The notes: generated from the letters alone by a model not told the origin. Counted from the stretch's first letter, positions 17,983 through 27,506 are shown. The stretch is 64,000 nucleotides of DNA from Luteimonas kalidii (GCF_029887935.1 NZ_JARXRO010000013.1:1-64000), one strand, 5' to 3'. Translations and numbers: made by a program.

Positions 17983-19169
17983 CCCACCGCCCCCAGCTCC
18001 GCATTCCCGCCACCTACATGCGTGGCGGCACGTCCAAGGGCGTGTTCTTCCGTCTGGAGGACCTGCCCGTGGCTGCGCGCAGCCACGGCGCGGCGCGTGA
18101 CGCGCTGCTGCTGCGGGTGATCGGCTCGCCTGATCCCTACGGCAAGCACACCGACGGCATGGGCGGGGCGACCTCGAGCACCAGCAAGTGCGTGATCGTC
18201 GCGCCGTCCACGCGGCCAGGCCACGACGTCGACTATCTCTACGGCCAGGTCTCGATCGACAGCGCCTTCGTCGACTGGAGCGGCAACTGCGGCAACCTGT
18301 CCTCGGCGGTGGGTCCGTTCGCGATTGCGCACGGCATGCTCGATCCCGCCAGGGTGCCGGCCGACGGCACCGCCACGGTGCGCATCTGGCAGGCCAACAT
18401 CGGCAAGACCATCGTCGCGCATGTGCCCATGGTCCAGGGCCAGGTGCAGGAGACCGGCGATTTCGAGCTCGACGGCGTGACCTTCCCGGCTGCCGAGATC
18501 GTGCTGGAGTTCCTCGATCCGTCCGACGACGGCGAAGACGGCGGTGCGATGTTCCCGACCGGCCGCATGGTCGACACGCTCGAGGTGCCTGGCCTCGGCG
18601 CGCTGCAGGCGACGCTGATCAGCGCCGGCATTCCCACGGTGTTCGTGGATGCGGCCGACATCGGCTTCGATGGCACCGAGCTGCAGCCGGCGATCAACGA
18701 CACCCCGACCGCGCTCGCGAAACTCGAAGCGATCCGCATTGCCGGTGCGCTGCGCATGGGGCTGATCGCGCACGCCGACGAGGCGTTGCGGCGCCAGCAC
18801 ACGCCCAAGGTCGCCTTCGTCGCACCGCCCGCGGCCTATGTGGCTTCGAGCGGCAAGGCGATCGCCGCGGGCGACATCGACCTCAACGTGCGCGCGATGT
18901 CGATGGGCAAGCTGCATCACGCGATGATGGGCACCGCGTCGGTCGCGATCGCCACCGCGGCCGCGGTGCCGGGCACGCTGGTGAACCTGGCCGCCGGCGG
19001 CGGCACGCGCGATGCGGTGCGCTTCGGGCATCCGTCGGGCACCCTGCGGGTGGGCGCGGCGGTGTCGCAGGTCGACGGCCGCTGGACGGTGACGCGCGCG
19101 GTCATGTCGCGATCGGCGCGGGTGCTGATGGAGGGCGCGGTGCGGGTGCCTGCGGAGACGCTGGGCTGA
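17979..19169 (+). CDS. prpF: 2-methylaconitate cis-trans isomerase PrpF
   Basis: PrpF isomerises the AcnD product so that aconitase can hydrate it to 2-methylisocitrate, completing the AcnD route. The 396-residue protein matches the family length. Motifs include PATYMRGGTSKGVFF at the N-terminus, GMGGATSSTSKCVIV, VDWSGNCGNLSSAVGPFAI with the conserved Cys, and RAMSMGKLHHAMMGT. The start overlaps the preceding 2H gene by four bases. Confidence 0.95.
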   Translation: MTHRPQLRIPATYMRGGTSKGVFFRLEDLPVAARSHGAARDALLLRVIGSPDPYGKHTDGMGGATSSTSKCVIVAPSTRPGHDVDYLYGQVSIDSAFVDWSGNCGNLSSAVGPFAIAHGMLDPARVPADGTATVRIWQANIGKTIVAHVPMVQGQVQETGDFELDGVTFPAAEIVLEFLDPSDDGEDGGAMFPTGRMVDTLEVPGLGALQATLISAGIPTVFVDAADIGFDGTELQPAINDTPTALAKLEAIRIAGALRMGLIAHADEALRRQHTPKVAFVAPPAAYVASSGKAIAAGDIDLNVRAMSMGKLHHAMMGTASVAIATAAAVPGTLVNLAAGGGTRDAVRFGHPSGTLRVGAAVSQVDGRWTVTRAVMSRSARVLMEGAVRVPAETLG

Positions 19170-19187
19170 CCGTGCCGGAAGCGTCCC

Positions 19188-19357
19188 CATCTGCCCCATC
19201 GGGGCACCTTCCACCCGTGAAGGGCGCAATGCCCCGCGAAACGGGGGAAGGATATGCGCAACGCCCCGTGGGTGCGATGGATGCGCGGCCGGCCGCCCCA
19301 TCTGTCCGTGCGGGGCACCCCCTACCCATGAAGGGCGCGATGCCCCGTGAGACGGAA
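19188..19357. repeat. Two copies of a second interspersed repeat
   Basis: Positions 19188-19250 and about 19296-19357 are diverged copies of one unit: CATCTGCCC or CATCTGTCC, a GGGGCACC core, then CCCGTGAAGGGCGC and GATGCCCCG or AATGCCCCG. A third copy is at 33249-33307. The unit has internal complementarity (GGGGCA with TGCCCC) and could fold into a hairpin. The 387-bp gap 19170-19556 between prpF and the convergent peptidase gene shows no other feature. Confidence 0.6.
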
Positions 19358-19556
19358 AGACATGTCCCGCGCGCATTCCGTGCGGCTGACGCGTCCAGGC
19401 GACCGTCGACGCGCCTTCCTGTCGAACGCGCGGCAGCTCGATCTTCTCGAGCCGCTGCCCGATCCACGTACGCGTGCTGAAGCGGATGCACGGAGGAACG
19501 GGCGGACGACACACCTGAATCCGGTTCGGTGATGTCTCCCCGAACCGCGCGCGGCA

Positions 19557-21275
19557 CTACTGCGGATCCGGTTTCCCGAACCGCTCGCCGAAGAAATCGC
19601 CGTCGTTCCAGCGCGGGCGCTGCGCGGCGTCGCCGGTGATGCGGCCGATGCGGGCATTGAGCGTCGCCAGGCGCGCTGCATCGCCGTACTGGATCGGCAG
19701 GTCCACCTGGTCGCAGGGCTGGTGGTAGCAGTTGCGCAGGAACCAGGTGGCGGCGACCTGCGGGTCCTGGTCCGGATTGGCGCCCACCACGCCGCCCATC
19801 AGGTACACCGCGGGAATGCCGGCGCGCACGAAGGCGTACTGGTCGCTGCGCACGAACACCGTCTCCTCGGGGAACGGATCGGGTGAGAGTGTCACCCCGA
19901 TCTCCGCCGCGGCGGTGTCCAGCACCGCGCCCAGCGAGGAATGGTCGACGCCGATCGGCACCACGTCGGTGGTCGGCGCGGTCAGCATCGGCATGTCCAT
20001 GTTGATGTTCGCGACCACGTCGCCGTCGACCGAGGGACGGTTGGCGAACCACTCCGCGCCGAGCAGGCCCTGTTCCTCCGCGGTGAGCGCGACGAACGCC
20101 ATCGACCGCTTCGGCCGTGGCCCGGCCTCCAGTTCGCGCGCGGCCTCCAGCAGGATGGCCACGCCCAGCGCGTTGTCGATCGCGCCGTTGCGGATCCGGT
20201 CCTCGCGGCCCTGTGCGTCGGTGACCGGTTCGCCGGTGCCGATGTGGTCCAGGTGGGCGGTGTAGACCACGTGCTCGCCGGCCAGCGCCGGATCGGCGCC
20301 CGGCAGGCGGCCCACCACGTTGCGCGAGGCCAGCGGCTCGATGCGCGTGCGTGCGGCCAGGCGCAGCGTGCCCGGCAGGGGGAAGCCGCGCAGCTGGCCC
20401 GCGCGCGCGGCCTCGAACAGCTGCGCCGCCGAGCGGTCGCCGCCCGCGAACAGTTCGTCGGCCGCGGTGGCGCTGACCACCGCGCTGGCGCGCAGCTGCG
20501 GCCAGGTGTCGATCGCGCCGCCGTCCTCGCCGCGCAGCCGCATCGAGGGCTGCGAGGCGTTCTGCACCGAGCGCGCCCACGGGTTGCGCACCTCGTCGTC
20601 GGCGGTGTTGACGTACACCACGCCGACCGCGCCGCGCTCGACCACGTTGCGCAGCTTCTCGCGGGTGGAGGCGTGGAACGCGCGCTGGGTGGCTTCGAAC
20701 CGCGCCGGCGCGCCGCCGAACATCACCGCGATACGGCCGTCCAGGTCGAGCCCGGCGAAGTCGTCGTGGCCCAGGTCCGGCGCGTGCACCGCCTGGCCGA
20801 CGAACACCGCCGGCGCGTCCAGCGCGGCCTCGGCGGCGTTGAAGTTCGCCAGCGGCAGGAACTGCTTGCGCGGCTCGAGGGCGATGGTCGCGCCATTGCG
20901 GACGATCTCCAGGCGGGCGCCCTCGGGCTGCACCGTCGCCTGCAGCAGCGGCACCGCCTGGAACCAGCTGCCGTCGTCGCCCGCCGGCGCCAGGCCGGTC
21001 TCCCCGAAGCGCTTCGCCACGTACTCCGCCGCGCGATCGAAGCCCGGCGTGCCGGTGCGCCGGCCCTCCATCGCGTCGTCGGCCAGCGCGCGCACGTCGG
21101 CCTCGATGCGCTGGCCGGCGGGCGTCTCGTTGGGCGGCGGCGGGGTGGCGGGCGTTGCCGCGGCTCCCTCGGCGGGGGCGGGTGGCTGCGCCGCGTCGGC
21201 GGGCGCGGGGTCGCGCTGGCAGGCCGCGAGCGGCAGGCACAGCAGCACGAGGGCGGCGGTCAGGCGGGGATTCAT
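19557..21275 (-). CDS. Secreted M28-family zinc aminopeptidase (lipoprotein)
   Basis: A 572-residue exported peptidase. The signal peptide ends at a lipobox (LAAC, Cys about 19), followed by a Pro/Ala linker. A PA (protease-associated) domain precedes the M28 catalytic domain. Zinc-site motifs are TAHLDHIGTG, DNALGVAILLEAAREL with the bridging Asp, and TAEEQGLLGAEW with the catalytic Glu pair; NINMDMPMLT also fits. The family removes N-terminal residues from peptides. Xanthomonadaceae are rich in secreted peptidases. Confidence 0.9.
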   Translation of the reverse strand: MNPRLTAALVLLCLPLAACQRDPAPADAAQPPAPAEGAAATPATPPPPNETPAGQRIEADVRALADDAMEGRRTGTPGFDRAAEYVAKRFGETGLAPAGDDGSWFQAVPLLQATVQPEGARLEIVRNGATIALEPRKQFLPLANFNAAEAALDAPAVFVGQAVHAPDLGHDDFAGLDLDGRIAVMFGGAPARFEATQRAFHASTREKLRNVVERGAVGVVYVNTADDEVRNPWARSVQNASQPSMRLRGEDGGAIDTWPQLRASAVVSATAADELFAGGDRSAAQLFEAARAGQLRGFPLPGTLRLAARTRIEPLASRNVVGRLPGADPALAGEHVVYTAHLDHIGTGEPVTDAQGREDRIRNGAIDNALGVAILLEAARELEAGPRPKRSMAFVALTAEEQGLLGAEWFANRPSVDGDVVANINMDMPMLTAPTTDVVPIGVDHSSLGAVLDTAAAEIGVTLSPDPFPEETVFVRSDQYAFVRAGIPAVYLMGGVVGANPDQDPQVAATWFLRNCYHQPCDQVDLPIQYGDAARLATLNARIGRITGDAAQRPRWNDGDFFGERFGKPDPQ

Positions 21276-21552
21276 CGGCGGCGACTCGTGCGACGGTGCC
21301 CGGACGCTAGCACCGGCGCCGGGCGCGCTTCAATACGCCGCCCGGCGGACACACGCCACGGCCACACGCCGCGCCTATGATGGTCCGGCGTGCATCGCGC
21401 GCCGTCTTGATCCGGGTCAATGCGGCCGTGCCCGGTGTGCGCGACCCTCGCACCGGTGCAGCGTTTCAGCGCGACGGCGCTGCACCCGGATGCGCACACC
21501 GCAGGCGCGACCTGCGGACACCCTGCAATCCCCCGACGCACGAGGTGACGAC

Positions 21553-22263
21553 ATGGGCAATGCCAGCGATCTGCCGATGCAATTGTGGAAAGCCAATCTC
21601 GACCTGCAGCTGCGGCTCGGCCGCCTGCTGCAGGACAGTGGCCGCGAATGGATGGAGCTCGGCACGCGCGCCGCCGGCGAAGGCGCCGCCGAGCTCGACG
21701 CCGAGTTCCGCAAGCTGCTGGGCGGCGGCGACTGGCAGGGGCTGGCCACGCTGCCGGCGGAGGCGTTCTGGCGCCAGGCCGAACAGCGCGTCGGCGACAG
21801 CCAGGCCATCCACCAGCTTGCGCTGCACGCGCAGGAAGGCTTCGTCCGCGGCGTGGTGGAGGCGTTGCAGGACTGGCAGGGCAGGCTCACCGACGCCTGG
21901 TCCGGTGCGGGGATGGCGGCGGGATCGACGCCGGACCTCGCGCAGGCCTGGCAGGGGCTGGTCTCGGACTGGGAGGCGGGCCTGGCGAACCTGGCGCCGT
22001 CGCCGAGGCGCGCGTCCGGCACCCGCGGCGCACAGGCCGGCCCGACCGTGGCGACGCCTGCGGCGAAGCAGTCAGCCGCCGCGAAGCCTGCAGCGAAGAA
22101 ATCGGCGGCGAAGAAATCCGCGGCGAAGAAATCCGCGGCAAAGAAGCCGGCAGCGAAAAAATCCGCCTCCGGACCTTCCGCCACGAGGAAGCCGGCCGCG
22201 AAGAAGACCGCCGCCCGCAAGTCCGCGCCGGCGAAGAAGGGCGCACGCAGGCGTAATGGCTGA
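21553..22263 (+). CDS. Phasin-like protein with histone-H1-like Lys/Ala tail
   Basis: The 236-residue product has a helical N-terminal domain (about 1-150) resembling phasins (MQLWKANLDLQLRLGRLLQDSGREWMELG, AQEGFVRGVVEALQDWQGRL). A C-terminal tail of about 85 residues is dominated by AAKKSAAKKSAAKKPAAKK repeats ending RRRNG. The domain order recalls PhaF-type proteins, which coat polyhydroxyalkanoate granules and bind nucleoid DNA through the tail. No PHA synthase gene is nearby, so granule association is inference. GAGGTGA (21543-21549) fixes the start at the ATG. A 15-bp unit (GCGAAGAAATCCGCG) is tandemly repeated and may vary in copy number. Confidence 0.75.
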   Translation: MGNASDLPMQLWKANLDLQLRLGRLLQDSGREWMELGTRAAGEGAAELDAEFRKLLGGGDWQGLATLPAEAFWRQAEQRVGDSQAIHQLALHAQEGFVRGVVEALQDWQGRLTDAWSGAGMAAGSTPDLAQAWQGLVSDWEAGLANLAPSPRRASGTRGAQAGPTVATPAAKQSAAAKPAAKKSAAKKSAAKKSAAKKPAAKKSASGPSATRKPAAKKTAARKSAPAKKGARRRNG

Positions 22264-22564
22264 CCCCGCGCCGATCGCGGGCCCGGCGCTGGCGGATCCC
22301 GCAAGCAGATTCCTCCTGGGTCCCATTACCCCTGCTCCTCTTCGCTCTCCATTCGAGGTGAGGCAGGTATTCGCGAGAGGTCGACCCATCCATTCAGGCC
22401 GACGCCGCGTCTGCGGCGCGGCTTGATCCAGGGACGGGACGCCCCAGTGCGAGTAGAAACGAAAATGACGCCACGACAGGGGGCATCGGCAGGCGGAACG
22501 ATGGGCAGGCCAAGGGCCGGACCCGGTGGGTGCAGCGCGAGCACGCTCTGTCCGCAGCCCCATT
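22264..22564. other. Intergenic region with an attC-like hairpin (22391-22430)
   Basis: This is a gene-free stretch between two convergent genes. At 22391-22430 lies CATTCAGGCCGACGCCGC, loop, GCGGCGCGGCTTGATCCA. It has the same core fold as the attC at 43-103, including the extra A after GCCG, but lacks the CTAAC and GTTAG boxes. It could be a decayed attC, or a transcription-terminating hairpin between the convergent genes. Confidence 0.4.
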
Positions 22565-23467
22565 TCATCTCGCCATCGCCTGGTCCCTGAGGTCCTCCGG
22601 TTGCGCCGCAAAGGCCTCCGCATGATCGGTCGCCCATTCACGGAACGTGCGGGCAGGCCTTCCGGTGAGTCGTTCTACGGTACGCGTCACCGGTTCGGGC
22701 CGTTCGGCCAGGCCAGCCCAGTACGCGAGTGCGCCGTCCACGAAGTCCGGATCGCCCCACTCAGCCAGCAACTGCTGCCTTGCGACATCTGCCGGAATCT
22801 CTTCCCAGCGGACAGGCCGACCGATCGCTTCACCAATGATCCGCACCTGATCGGCGAACGTCAGCTGTTCCGGCCCGGTCAGGACGTACTTCGCGCCCGT
22901 ATGGCCCGGCTCCGTCAGCACCCGTGCCGCAACGGCTGCGATGTCGGCCTCATGAATGGAGGAGCGGACCGCACCGCCGTAGGGTCGCCGTAGGACGCCG
23001 GTGCCGCGGATCTGGGCCGCCCATTCCAGCGCATTCGCCGCGAAGCCTCCGGCCCGCAGGAACGTCCATTCCAGACCGGACTGGACGATCAGGTGTTCGA
23101 GTTCGCCCCAGACGCCATTCTGTTCGGGGCCGAGATCGTCGCGGACGCCCATCGACGACAGGTACACCACGTGCCGCACGTGCCTGGCGATCGCCTCCAC
23201 CACCCGCGGCGCACCTGCGGAGCCGAAGAACGGCCACAACAGGAAGATGCCGTCCATCCCCTGCAGCGCAGGCTCGAGCGTATCCGGCTCCGCCAGATCT
23301 CCGCGGACAAGCTCGACGCCTTCCGGTAACCCTGCCTTGCCGGGGTCGCGGACGAGCGCCCGCACCGCTACGCCCGCCGTCAGCAACTCGTCGACCAGGT
23401 GCCGGCCGACCTTTCCTGTCGCACCCGTGACCAGGATGCGATCCGCTTTGGTGATGCGTCCTGCCAT
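22565..23467 (-). CDS. NAD(P)-binding NmrA-type oxidoreductase
   Basis: The 300-residue protein starts with the Rossmann motif ILVTGATGKVGRHLVDELLTAG, followed by ALVRDP, where NADP specificity is usually set, and the NmrA-type body with VVYLSSMGVRDD, WTFLRAGGFAANALEWAAQI, SSIHEADIAAVAARVL and LTGPEQLTFADQVRIIGEAIGRPV. The family reduces quinones or acts as a redox sensor; the substrate is not known. The ATG at 23467 has GGAGA upstream. It has lower GC than the neighbours, which suggests recent acquisition. Confidence 0.85.
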   Translation of the reverse strand: MAGRITKADRILVTGATGKVGRHLVDELLTAGVAVRALVRDPGKAGLPEGVELVRGDLAEPDTLEPALQGMDGIFLLWPFFGSAGAPRVVEAIARHVRHVVYLSSMGVRDDLGPEQNGVWGELEHLIVQSGLEWTFLRAGGFAANALEWAAQIRGTGVLRRPYGGAVRSSIHEADIAAVAARVLTEPGHTGAKYVLTGPEQLTFADQVRIIGEAIGRPVRWEEIPADVARQQLLAEWGDPDFVDGALAYWAGLAERPEPVTRTVERLTGRPARTFREWATDHAEAFAAQPEDLRDQAMAR

Positions 23468-23688
23468 GTGGACGTCTCCGGGAGAGGGGGCTGGTTCGAA
23501 ACAGGCGGACCGGATCGCAACCTCGTCCACCGTCTCGAAGAGGCTAGTACCTCAACCAGTCTCGAGGTCAAGCAGGAGCGCGGCCGTACGTCGGGAGCAC
23601 GGGTCACGTCCTGACAGAGGCGTCGTGCCAGCGGCAAGCGCCTTCGTGGCGAAGTGCTCGAAGGACATAAGGCCGCCGGACGCCGCCC

Positions 23689-24843
23689 TCAGCGTTGGGC
23701 CTCGCCAGTCTGGAACTCGGCCGCAATCCGCCGCGCCAGCGCATACGGCTCCGGATCGTTCCGGTTCGTCAGCAGCACCACGGTCAGGCGTTGCTCCGGC
23801 CAGCGCAGGAGTACGTTGCGGAAGCCGATGGTTTCGCCCGAATGCCACAGCAGCCGGTCCGCGCCTTCGCCGTGGACGCGCCAGCCGTAGCCGTAGCCTT
23901 CCACGTCGGCCTCGCCGGTGGTCGTGTGCGCGGTGAAGGCGAGTGCGCGCGAGGCGTCGGAGAGCAGGCGGTCGTCGCGCAGCGCGGCGTCCCATTTCGC
24001 CAGGTCGTCGATCGACGAGTAGATGCCGCCGTCGCCGAGCACCGCGCTGGTGCTGCTCTGGTCGGTGCGGGCCCAGCCGTCGGTGGCCGCGCTGTAGCCG
24101 TAGGCACGGTCGCGCACGGTGGAGATGCCGTTCTCGAACGCGAGCGTGGCGTCCATGCCCAGCGGCTTGAAGATGCGCTCGCGCAGGAACGTGGCGAAAT
24201 CCAGCCCCGAAGCCTCGCCGACGATGAGTGCGAGCAGGGCATAGCCGCTGTTGCTGTAGCGGTAGTCGCTGCCAGGGGCGAAGTAGAGGCGATCCTGCGT
24301 TTCCAGCAGGCGCAGCACGTCGGCGTCGCGCAGCTGGCCCTCGATCGCGTCGGGCAGCACATCCTCGTAGTCGACCACGCCCGAGGTGTGGCTGAGCAGG
24401 TGGTGCAGGGTGATGCCGTCAGCCGCGGCGGGCAGCGACGGCAGCCAGCGGCGCACCGGGTCGTCCAGCGACAGCGCGCCGTCCTGCGCCAGCAGCAGGA
24501 TGGCGGCGGCGGTGAACTGCTTGCTCACCGAGGCCAGGCGGAAGTTCGTGCCCGGGTCGACGGGGATGCCGCGCTCCAGGTTGGCCAGGCCGTAGCCCTT
24601 GCGCACCACCGGCACGCCGTCGCGCACGACCAGCAGCGCGGCGCCGGGGCCGCGTGGCTCGGCGTATGCGGCCATCAGGGTGTCGATGCGGTCCAGGGTC
24701 TGCGATGTCGGCATGCGGGCATCCGGTGTGGTGGAGCAGGCGGCGAGTGCGGGCAGCAGCAGCGCGAGCAGTGCGTGCCGCGCCGTTGCGGGCAGCAAGC
24801 GGAGGATGCGGCGGCTTGCGGGGCGCACGTGCGGCGTGGTCAT
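23689..24843 (-). CDS. Beta-lactamase-fold serine hydrolase (class C/PBP-like lipoprotein)
   Basis: The 384-residue precursor has a lipobox (ALAAC, Cys about 36) and a class-C beta-lactamase/DD-peptidase fold. Motif 1 is SVSKQF (nucleophile Ser, Lys), motif 2 YSNSGYALL and motif 3 HSGETIG. Such proteins are mostly esterases or D-aminopeptidases, and resistance to beta-lactams should not be assumed. The start codon overlaps the stop of the upstream chitinase (ATGA), so the two are co-translated. Confidence 0.88.
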   Translation of the reverse strand: MTTPHVRPASRRILRLLPATARHALLALLLPALAACSTTPDARMPTSQTLDRIDTLMAAYAEPRGPGAALLVVRDGVPVVRKGYGLANLERGIPVDPGTNFRLASVSKQFTAAAILLLAQDGALSLDDPVRRWLPSLPAAADGITLHHLLSHTSGVVDYEDVLPDAIEGQLRDADVLRLLETQDRLYFAPGSDYRYSNSGYALLALIVGEASGLDFATFLRERIFKPLGMDATLAFENGISTVRDRAYGYSAATDGWARTDQSSTSAVLGDGGIYSSIDDLAKWDAALRDDRLLSDASRALAFTAHTTTGEADVEGYGYGWRVHGEGADRLLWHSGETIGFRNVLLRWPEQRLTVVLLTNRNDPEPYALARRIAAEFQTGEAQR

Positions 24844-26003
24844 TCGTCTGTGCCGTGCAGCCCTGCGTGCGCCGCATAGAGCAGGGTGCCGCGGGCGTCA
24901 TCGCCGCCGAGCTCCCAGAACATCATCCCGCCCAGGCCGCGCATGCGCGCGTAGGCGGCCTTGGCACGGATCGCGTCCGGATCCTCGTAGCTGACGAAGC
25001 TGCGCGTGCCCGGGTTCCACAGCCACGCGGCCTGCGCCTGCGGATCGAAGTGGCGTTGGAATGCAGGCGTGTCGAGGTAACCCTGCTGCAGCTCGGCCCA
25101 GGTCACGAACGCGACCTCGCCGGCGAACGGCTGGTGCAGGCCGGCGCTGTCCGCGGTGCTGGTGCGGAAAGCCTTGCCGTAGAAGGCCGCGCCGGGCACC
25201 AGCTTGTGCGGCGGCACGCCGGCGGCGAGGAACTCGTCGACCGCGCGCGTGGTGTCGCGATCGCTGGCGCCGTTTGCGCCCGCGGAGCGGTACAGGCCGG
25301 CGTGGTGGCCGGTGCGCGCGCTGCCGGCGCCGAAGAAGTCGTAGGTCATCAGGTGGATGGCGTCGACCAGCGGCACGATCCGCGGCAGGTCGAGCCCGCG
25401 CGCGGCCTCGCCGTCGGCGGCGGCGATGGTGAGCTGGTAGCGGCGGCCGGTCTGCGCCGACAGCGCGTCGAGCGCCTCGCGCAGCGCCTGCAGCATCAGG
25501 GGGAAGTTGTCGCGGTCGGCCGGCGAGTGGCTGATGCCGGGACCGGGCAGGGCCGGGTATTCCCAGTCGATGTCGAGGCCGTCGAGGCCGTGCGTGCGCA
25601 CCAGCGCGACCGCGGTGTCGGCGAAGGTGCGGCGTGCGTCTTCGGTGGCGGCGGCTTCGGAGAAGTGGTCCGCGCCCCAGCCGCCGATGGCGAGCAGCAC
25701 GTCGGCGCGTGGTTCGCCGTCGCGGCGGTCGGCCAGTTTGGTCAGACGCTCGGCCATGCCTTCGCGCGGCAGGCGAACACGGTGGTGGGCGTCGACCACG
25801 GCGAAGGAGTACACGACGGTATCGAGCTTGCCGGCATCGACGGACGGCAGTGGGACGTCGCGGTCGAACAGGTAGGCGATCAGGCGCGGCGCGGGGGGTG
25901 TGTTCGCGGTGATCGATTCGCCCGATTCCGACGCGAGCGCCGCGCTCGAGGTCGCGACGAACCACACGATCGCCGCCATGCCCAGCCACCAGGATCGCCG
26001 CAT
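24840..26003 (-). CDS. Secreted GH18 chitinase
   Basis: The 387-residue GH18 hydrolase has a signal peptide (about 1-25). The catalytic signature DGLDIDWEYP (DxxDxDxE) is intact and is preceded by VLLAIGGWG; LMTYDFFG and a Trp-rich MMFWELGGD closing strand complete the TIM barrel. It should cleave beta-1,4-N-acetylglucosamine polymers. There is no carbohydrate-binding module. GGAGAG lies just upstream of the ATG at 26003. Paired with a serine hydrolase on the same transcript, it may act on chitin from fungi or arthropods or on cell-wall material. Confidence 0.9.
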   Translation of the reverse strand: MRRSWWLGMAAIVWFVATSSAALASESGESITANTPPAPRLIAYLFDRDVPLPSVDAGKLDTVVYSFAVVDAHHRVRLPREGMAERLTKLADRRDGEPRADVLLAIGGWGADHFSEAAATEDARRTFADTAVALVRTHGLDGLDIDWEYPALPGPGISHSPADRDNFPLMLQALREALDALSAQTGRRYQLTIAAADGEAARGLDLPRIVPLVDAIHLMTYDFFGAGSARTGHHAGLYRSAGANGASDRDTTRAVDEFLAAGVPPHKLVPGAAFYGKAFRTSTADSAGLHQPFAGEVAFVTWAELQQGYLDTPAFQRHFDPQAQAAWLWNPGTRSFVSYEDPDAIRAKAAYARMRGLGGMMFWELGGDDARGTLLYAAHAGLHGTDE

Positions 26004-26714
26004 GCCGCACTCTCCGCGTCGGGGAGGCGACACCGTACACGATCCACACGGCGTCGCGCCGCGACCGGTGCGATGCCGTCGTGCGATCGGCATCTTGAAC
26101 GTCGAGGCGAGCGCATGGGTCGCGAGCGCATTCCACCGCCCGCCTCGGCGTCCGCGTTGCGCTCGCGGCGTGGCCAGCCGCCTCCGTACCGCGTAGTGTC
26201 GAACCAGGCTTCGGTCCGCGCGAGCGGGACGAGCAGGGGGGGCGCCGAGTGGGCGCGCACGGTTGTTCCGTGACCGCGCAACGACGAGGCGACACACGCT
26301 CGGGGATCACTTCAGTGACGTAGGGCCCCGGATGCGGCCGTTGACCTTATCCGGGCTACGCGGTCGCAGGCCACCGCGTGATTAGCGGACAGATCGCCGC
26401 GGAGCGCCGTCGCAGCAGGAACATCAAGAAAGGCATCGCGGCAACCGCATCCTGGAGCCGTGTCCTGGCGGGCGGGGATCGCGGCTAGCAACACATGGAT
26501 GTGTTGCGCGCGAGTCAGGGCAGGATGCCCTGACCGAGCGGAGAGCGATTCCCGGGCGTCAGGGCACGGCGCCGATCCGAAGGCCCTAGTACCCGAAGCC
26601 CCGAAGCCCCGGCATTGAACTCATCCGTAGGGCCTCCCACCCAACGATCGAGAAGAAACGAACGGGGGGGCGAGCGGAGGTCATCGCGTCGAACGCCCGA
26701 CCATCTGCCATCGC
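26004..26714. other. 711-bp gene-free region with REP and paired hairpins
   Basis: The promoter side of the chitinase is at 26004-26300. A GTAG-type REP sits at 26326-26359 (-). At about 26489-26534 two perfect hairpins follow each other: CAACACAT-GG-ATGTGTTG, then GTCAGGGCA-GGA-TGCCCTGAC. A further GTCAGGGCA copy occurs about 30 bases on. No convincing coding sequence was seen. The hairpins could be a small repeat element, a non-coding RNA or a terminator pair. Confidence 0.5.
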
Positions 26715-27506
26715 CTATCTGTCCCGAGGCGGAAACCGCAGCACCACGCCGCGCTCTTCCTCGCGTGCGTCTTCCTGCGCATCTCGCTGCCACAGCACGG
26801 GTACGTCCTTCGGCGAACCCGGTTCGAACGTGTCACGCTCGGCCTGTGCGGCGCGCTCGGCTTCTTCCTCTTCGATTTCCCAGCTGTAGCGCCGGCGCGG
26901 CGGTACCGGATCGGCGCGGCGCAGCAGGAACGCCGCGACGATGCCGCCGAGCGCACCGCCCAGGTGCGACTGCCACGACACGCCCGGCTCCTGCGGCAGC
27001 ACGGTCAGCAGCATGCCGCCGTAGAACAGGAACGCGATCATGCCGGCCGCGATCGAGGGCCGGTCGCGGCGCAGCAGGCCGAGCATGAAGACCAGGAACA
27101 TCAGCCCGTGGGTGAGGCCGCTGGCGCCGAGATGGAACGAGCCCGCATCGCCCAGCACCCACGCACCCAGGCCCGAGCCCAGCCACATCAGCGGCAGCGC
27201 ACGCACGGTCGCACGCGGATAGACGGCCAGCGCGAGGGTGCCGAGCAGCAGCAGCGCGGTCGCGTTCGCGACCAGGTGTTCGGGCGAACCGTGCAGCAGC
27301 GGTGCGGTGAGCAGGCCGAGCAGCCCGTCCAGCGTGCGCGGTGCGACCGCGAACGCGCGGTAGTCACCCAGCCCCTGTAAACCGAACACGATCACCAGCG
27401 CCAGCACGAACGCCACGCTGCCCTTGGCCGCCGAGGCCAGCCGACGCTTGTCGGCCACGCGCTGGGCCTCGGGGTCGTGCGCGTCGTCGGGCGTGGGCAG
27501 GTACAT
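26715..27506 (-). CDS. Rhomboid-family intramembrane serine protease
   Basis: The 263-residue membrane protein has about six transmembrane helices and a cytoplasmic acidic/Arg-rich tail. The catalytic dyad is present: S129 in HLGASGLTHG and H181 in WQSHLGGALGG. The HxxxN motif (HLVAN, residues 77-81) that stabilises the oxyanion is also in place. It cleaves membrane proteins near the bilayer surface; substrates are unknown. The N-terminal cytosolic arm (about 1-28) carries no extra domain. Confidence 0.9.
   Translation of the reverse strand: MYLPTPDDAHDPEAQRVADKRRLASAAKGSVAFVLALVIVFGLQGLGDYRAFAVAPRTLDGLLGLLTAPLLHGSPEHLVANATALLLLGTLALAVYPRATVRALPLMWLGSGLGAWVLGDAGSFHLGASGLTHGLMFLVFMLGLLRRDRPSIAAGMIAFLFYGGMLLTVLPQEPGVSWQSHLGGALGGIVAAFLLRRADPVPPRRRYSWEIEEEEAERAAQAERDTFEPGSPKDVPVLWQRDAQEDAREEERGVVLRFPPRDR

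Noticed and set aside
23689-24843. Beta-lactamase conferring resistance
   Set aside because: SxxK/YSN/HSG motifs are shared with many esterases and peptidases; nothing shows lactam hydrolysis.
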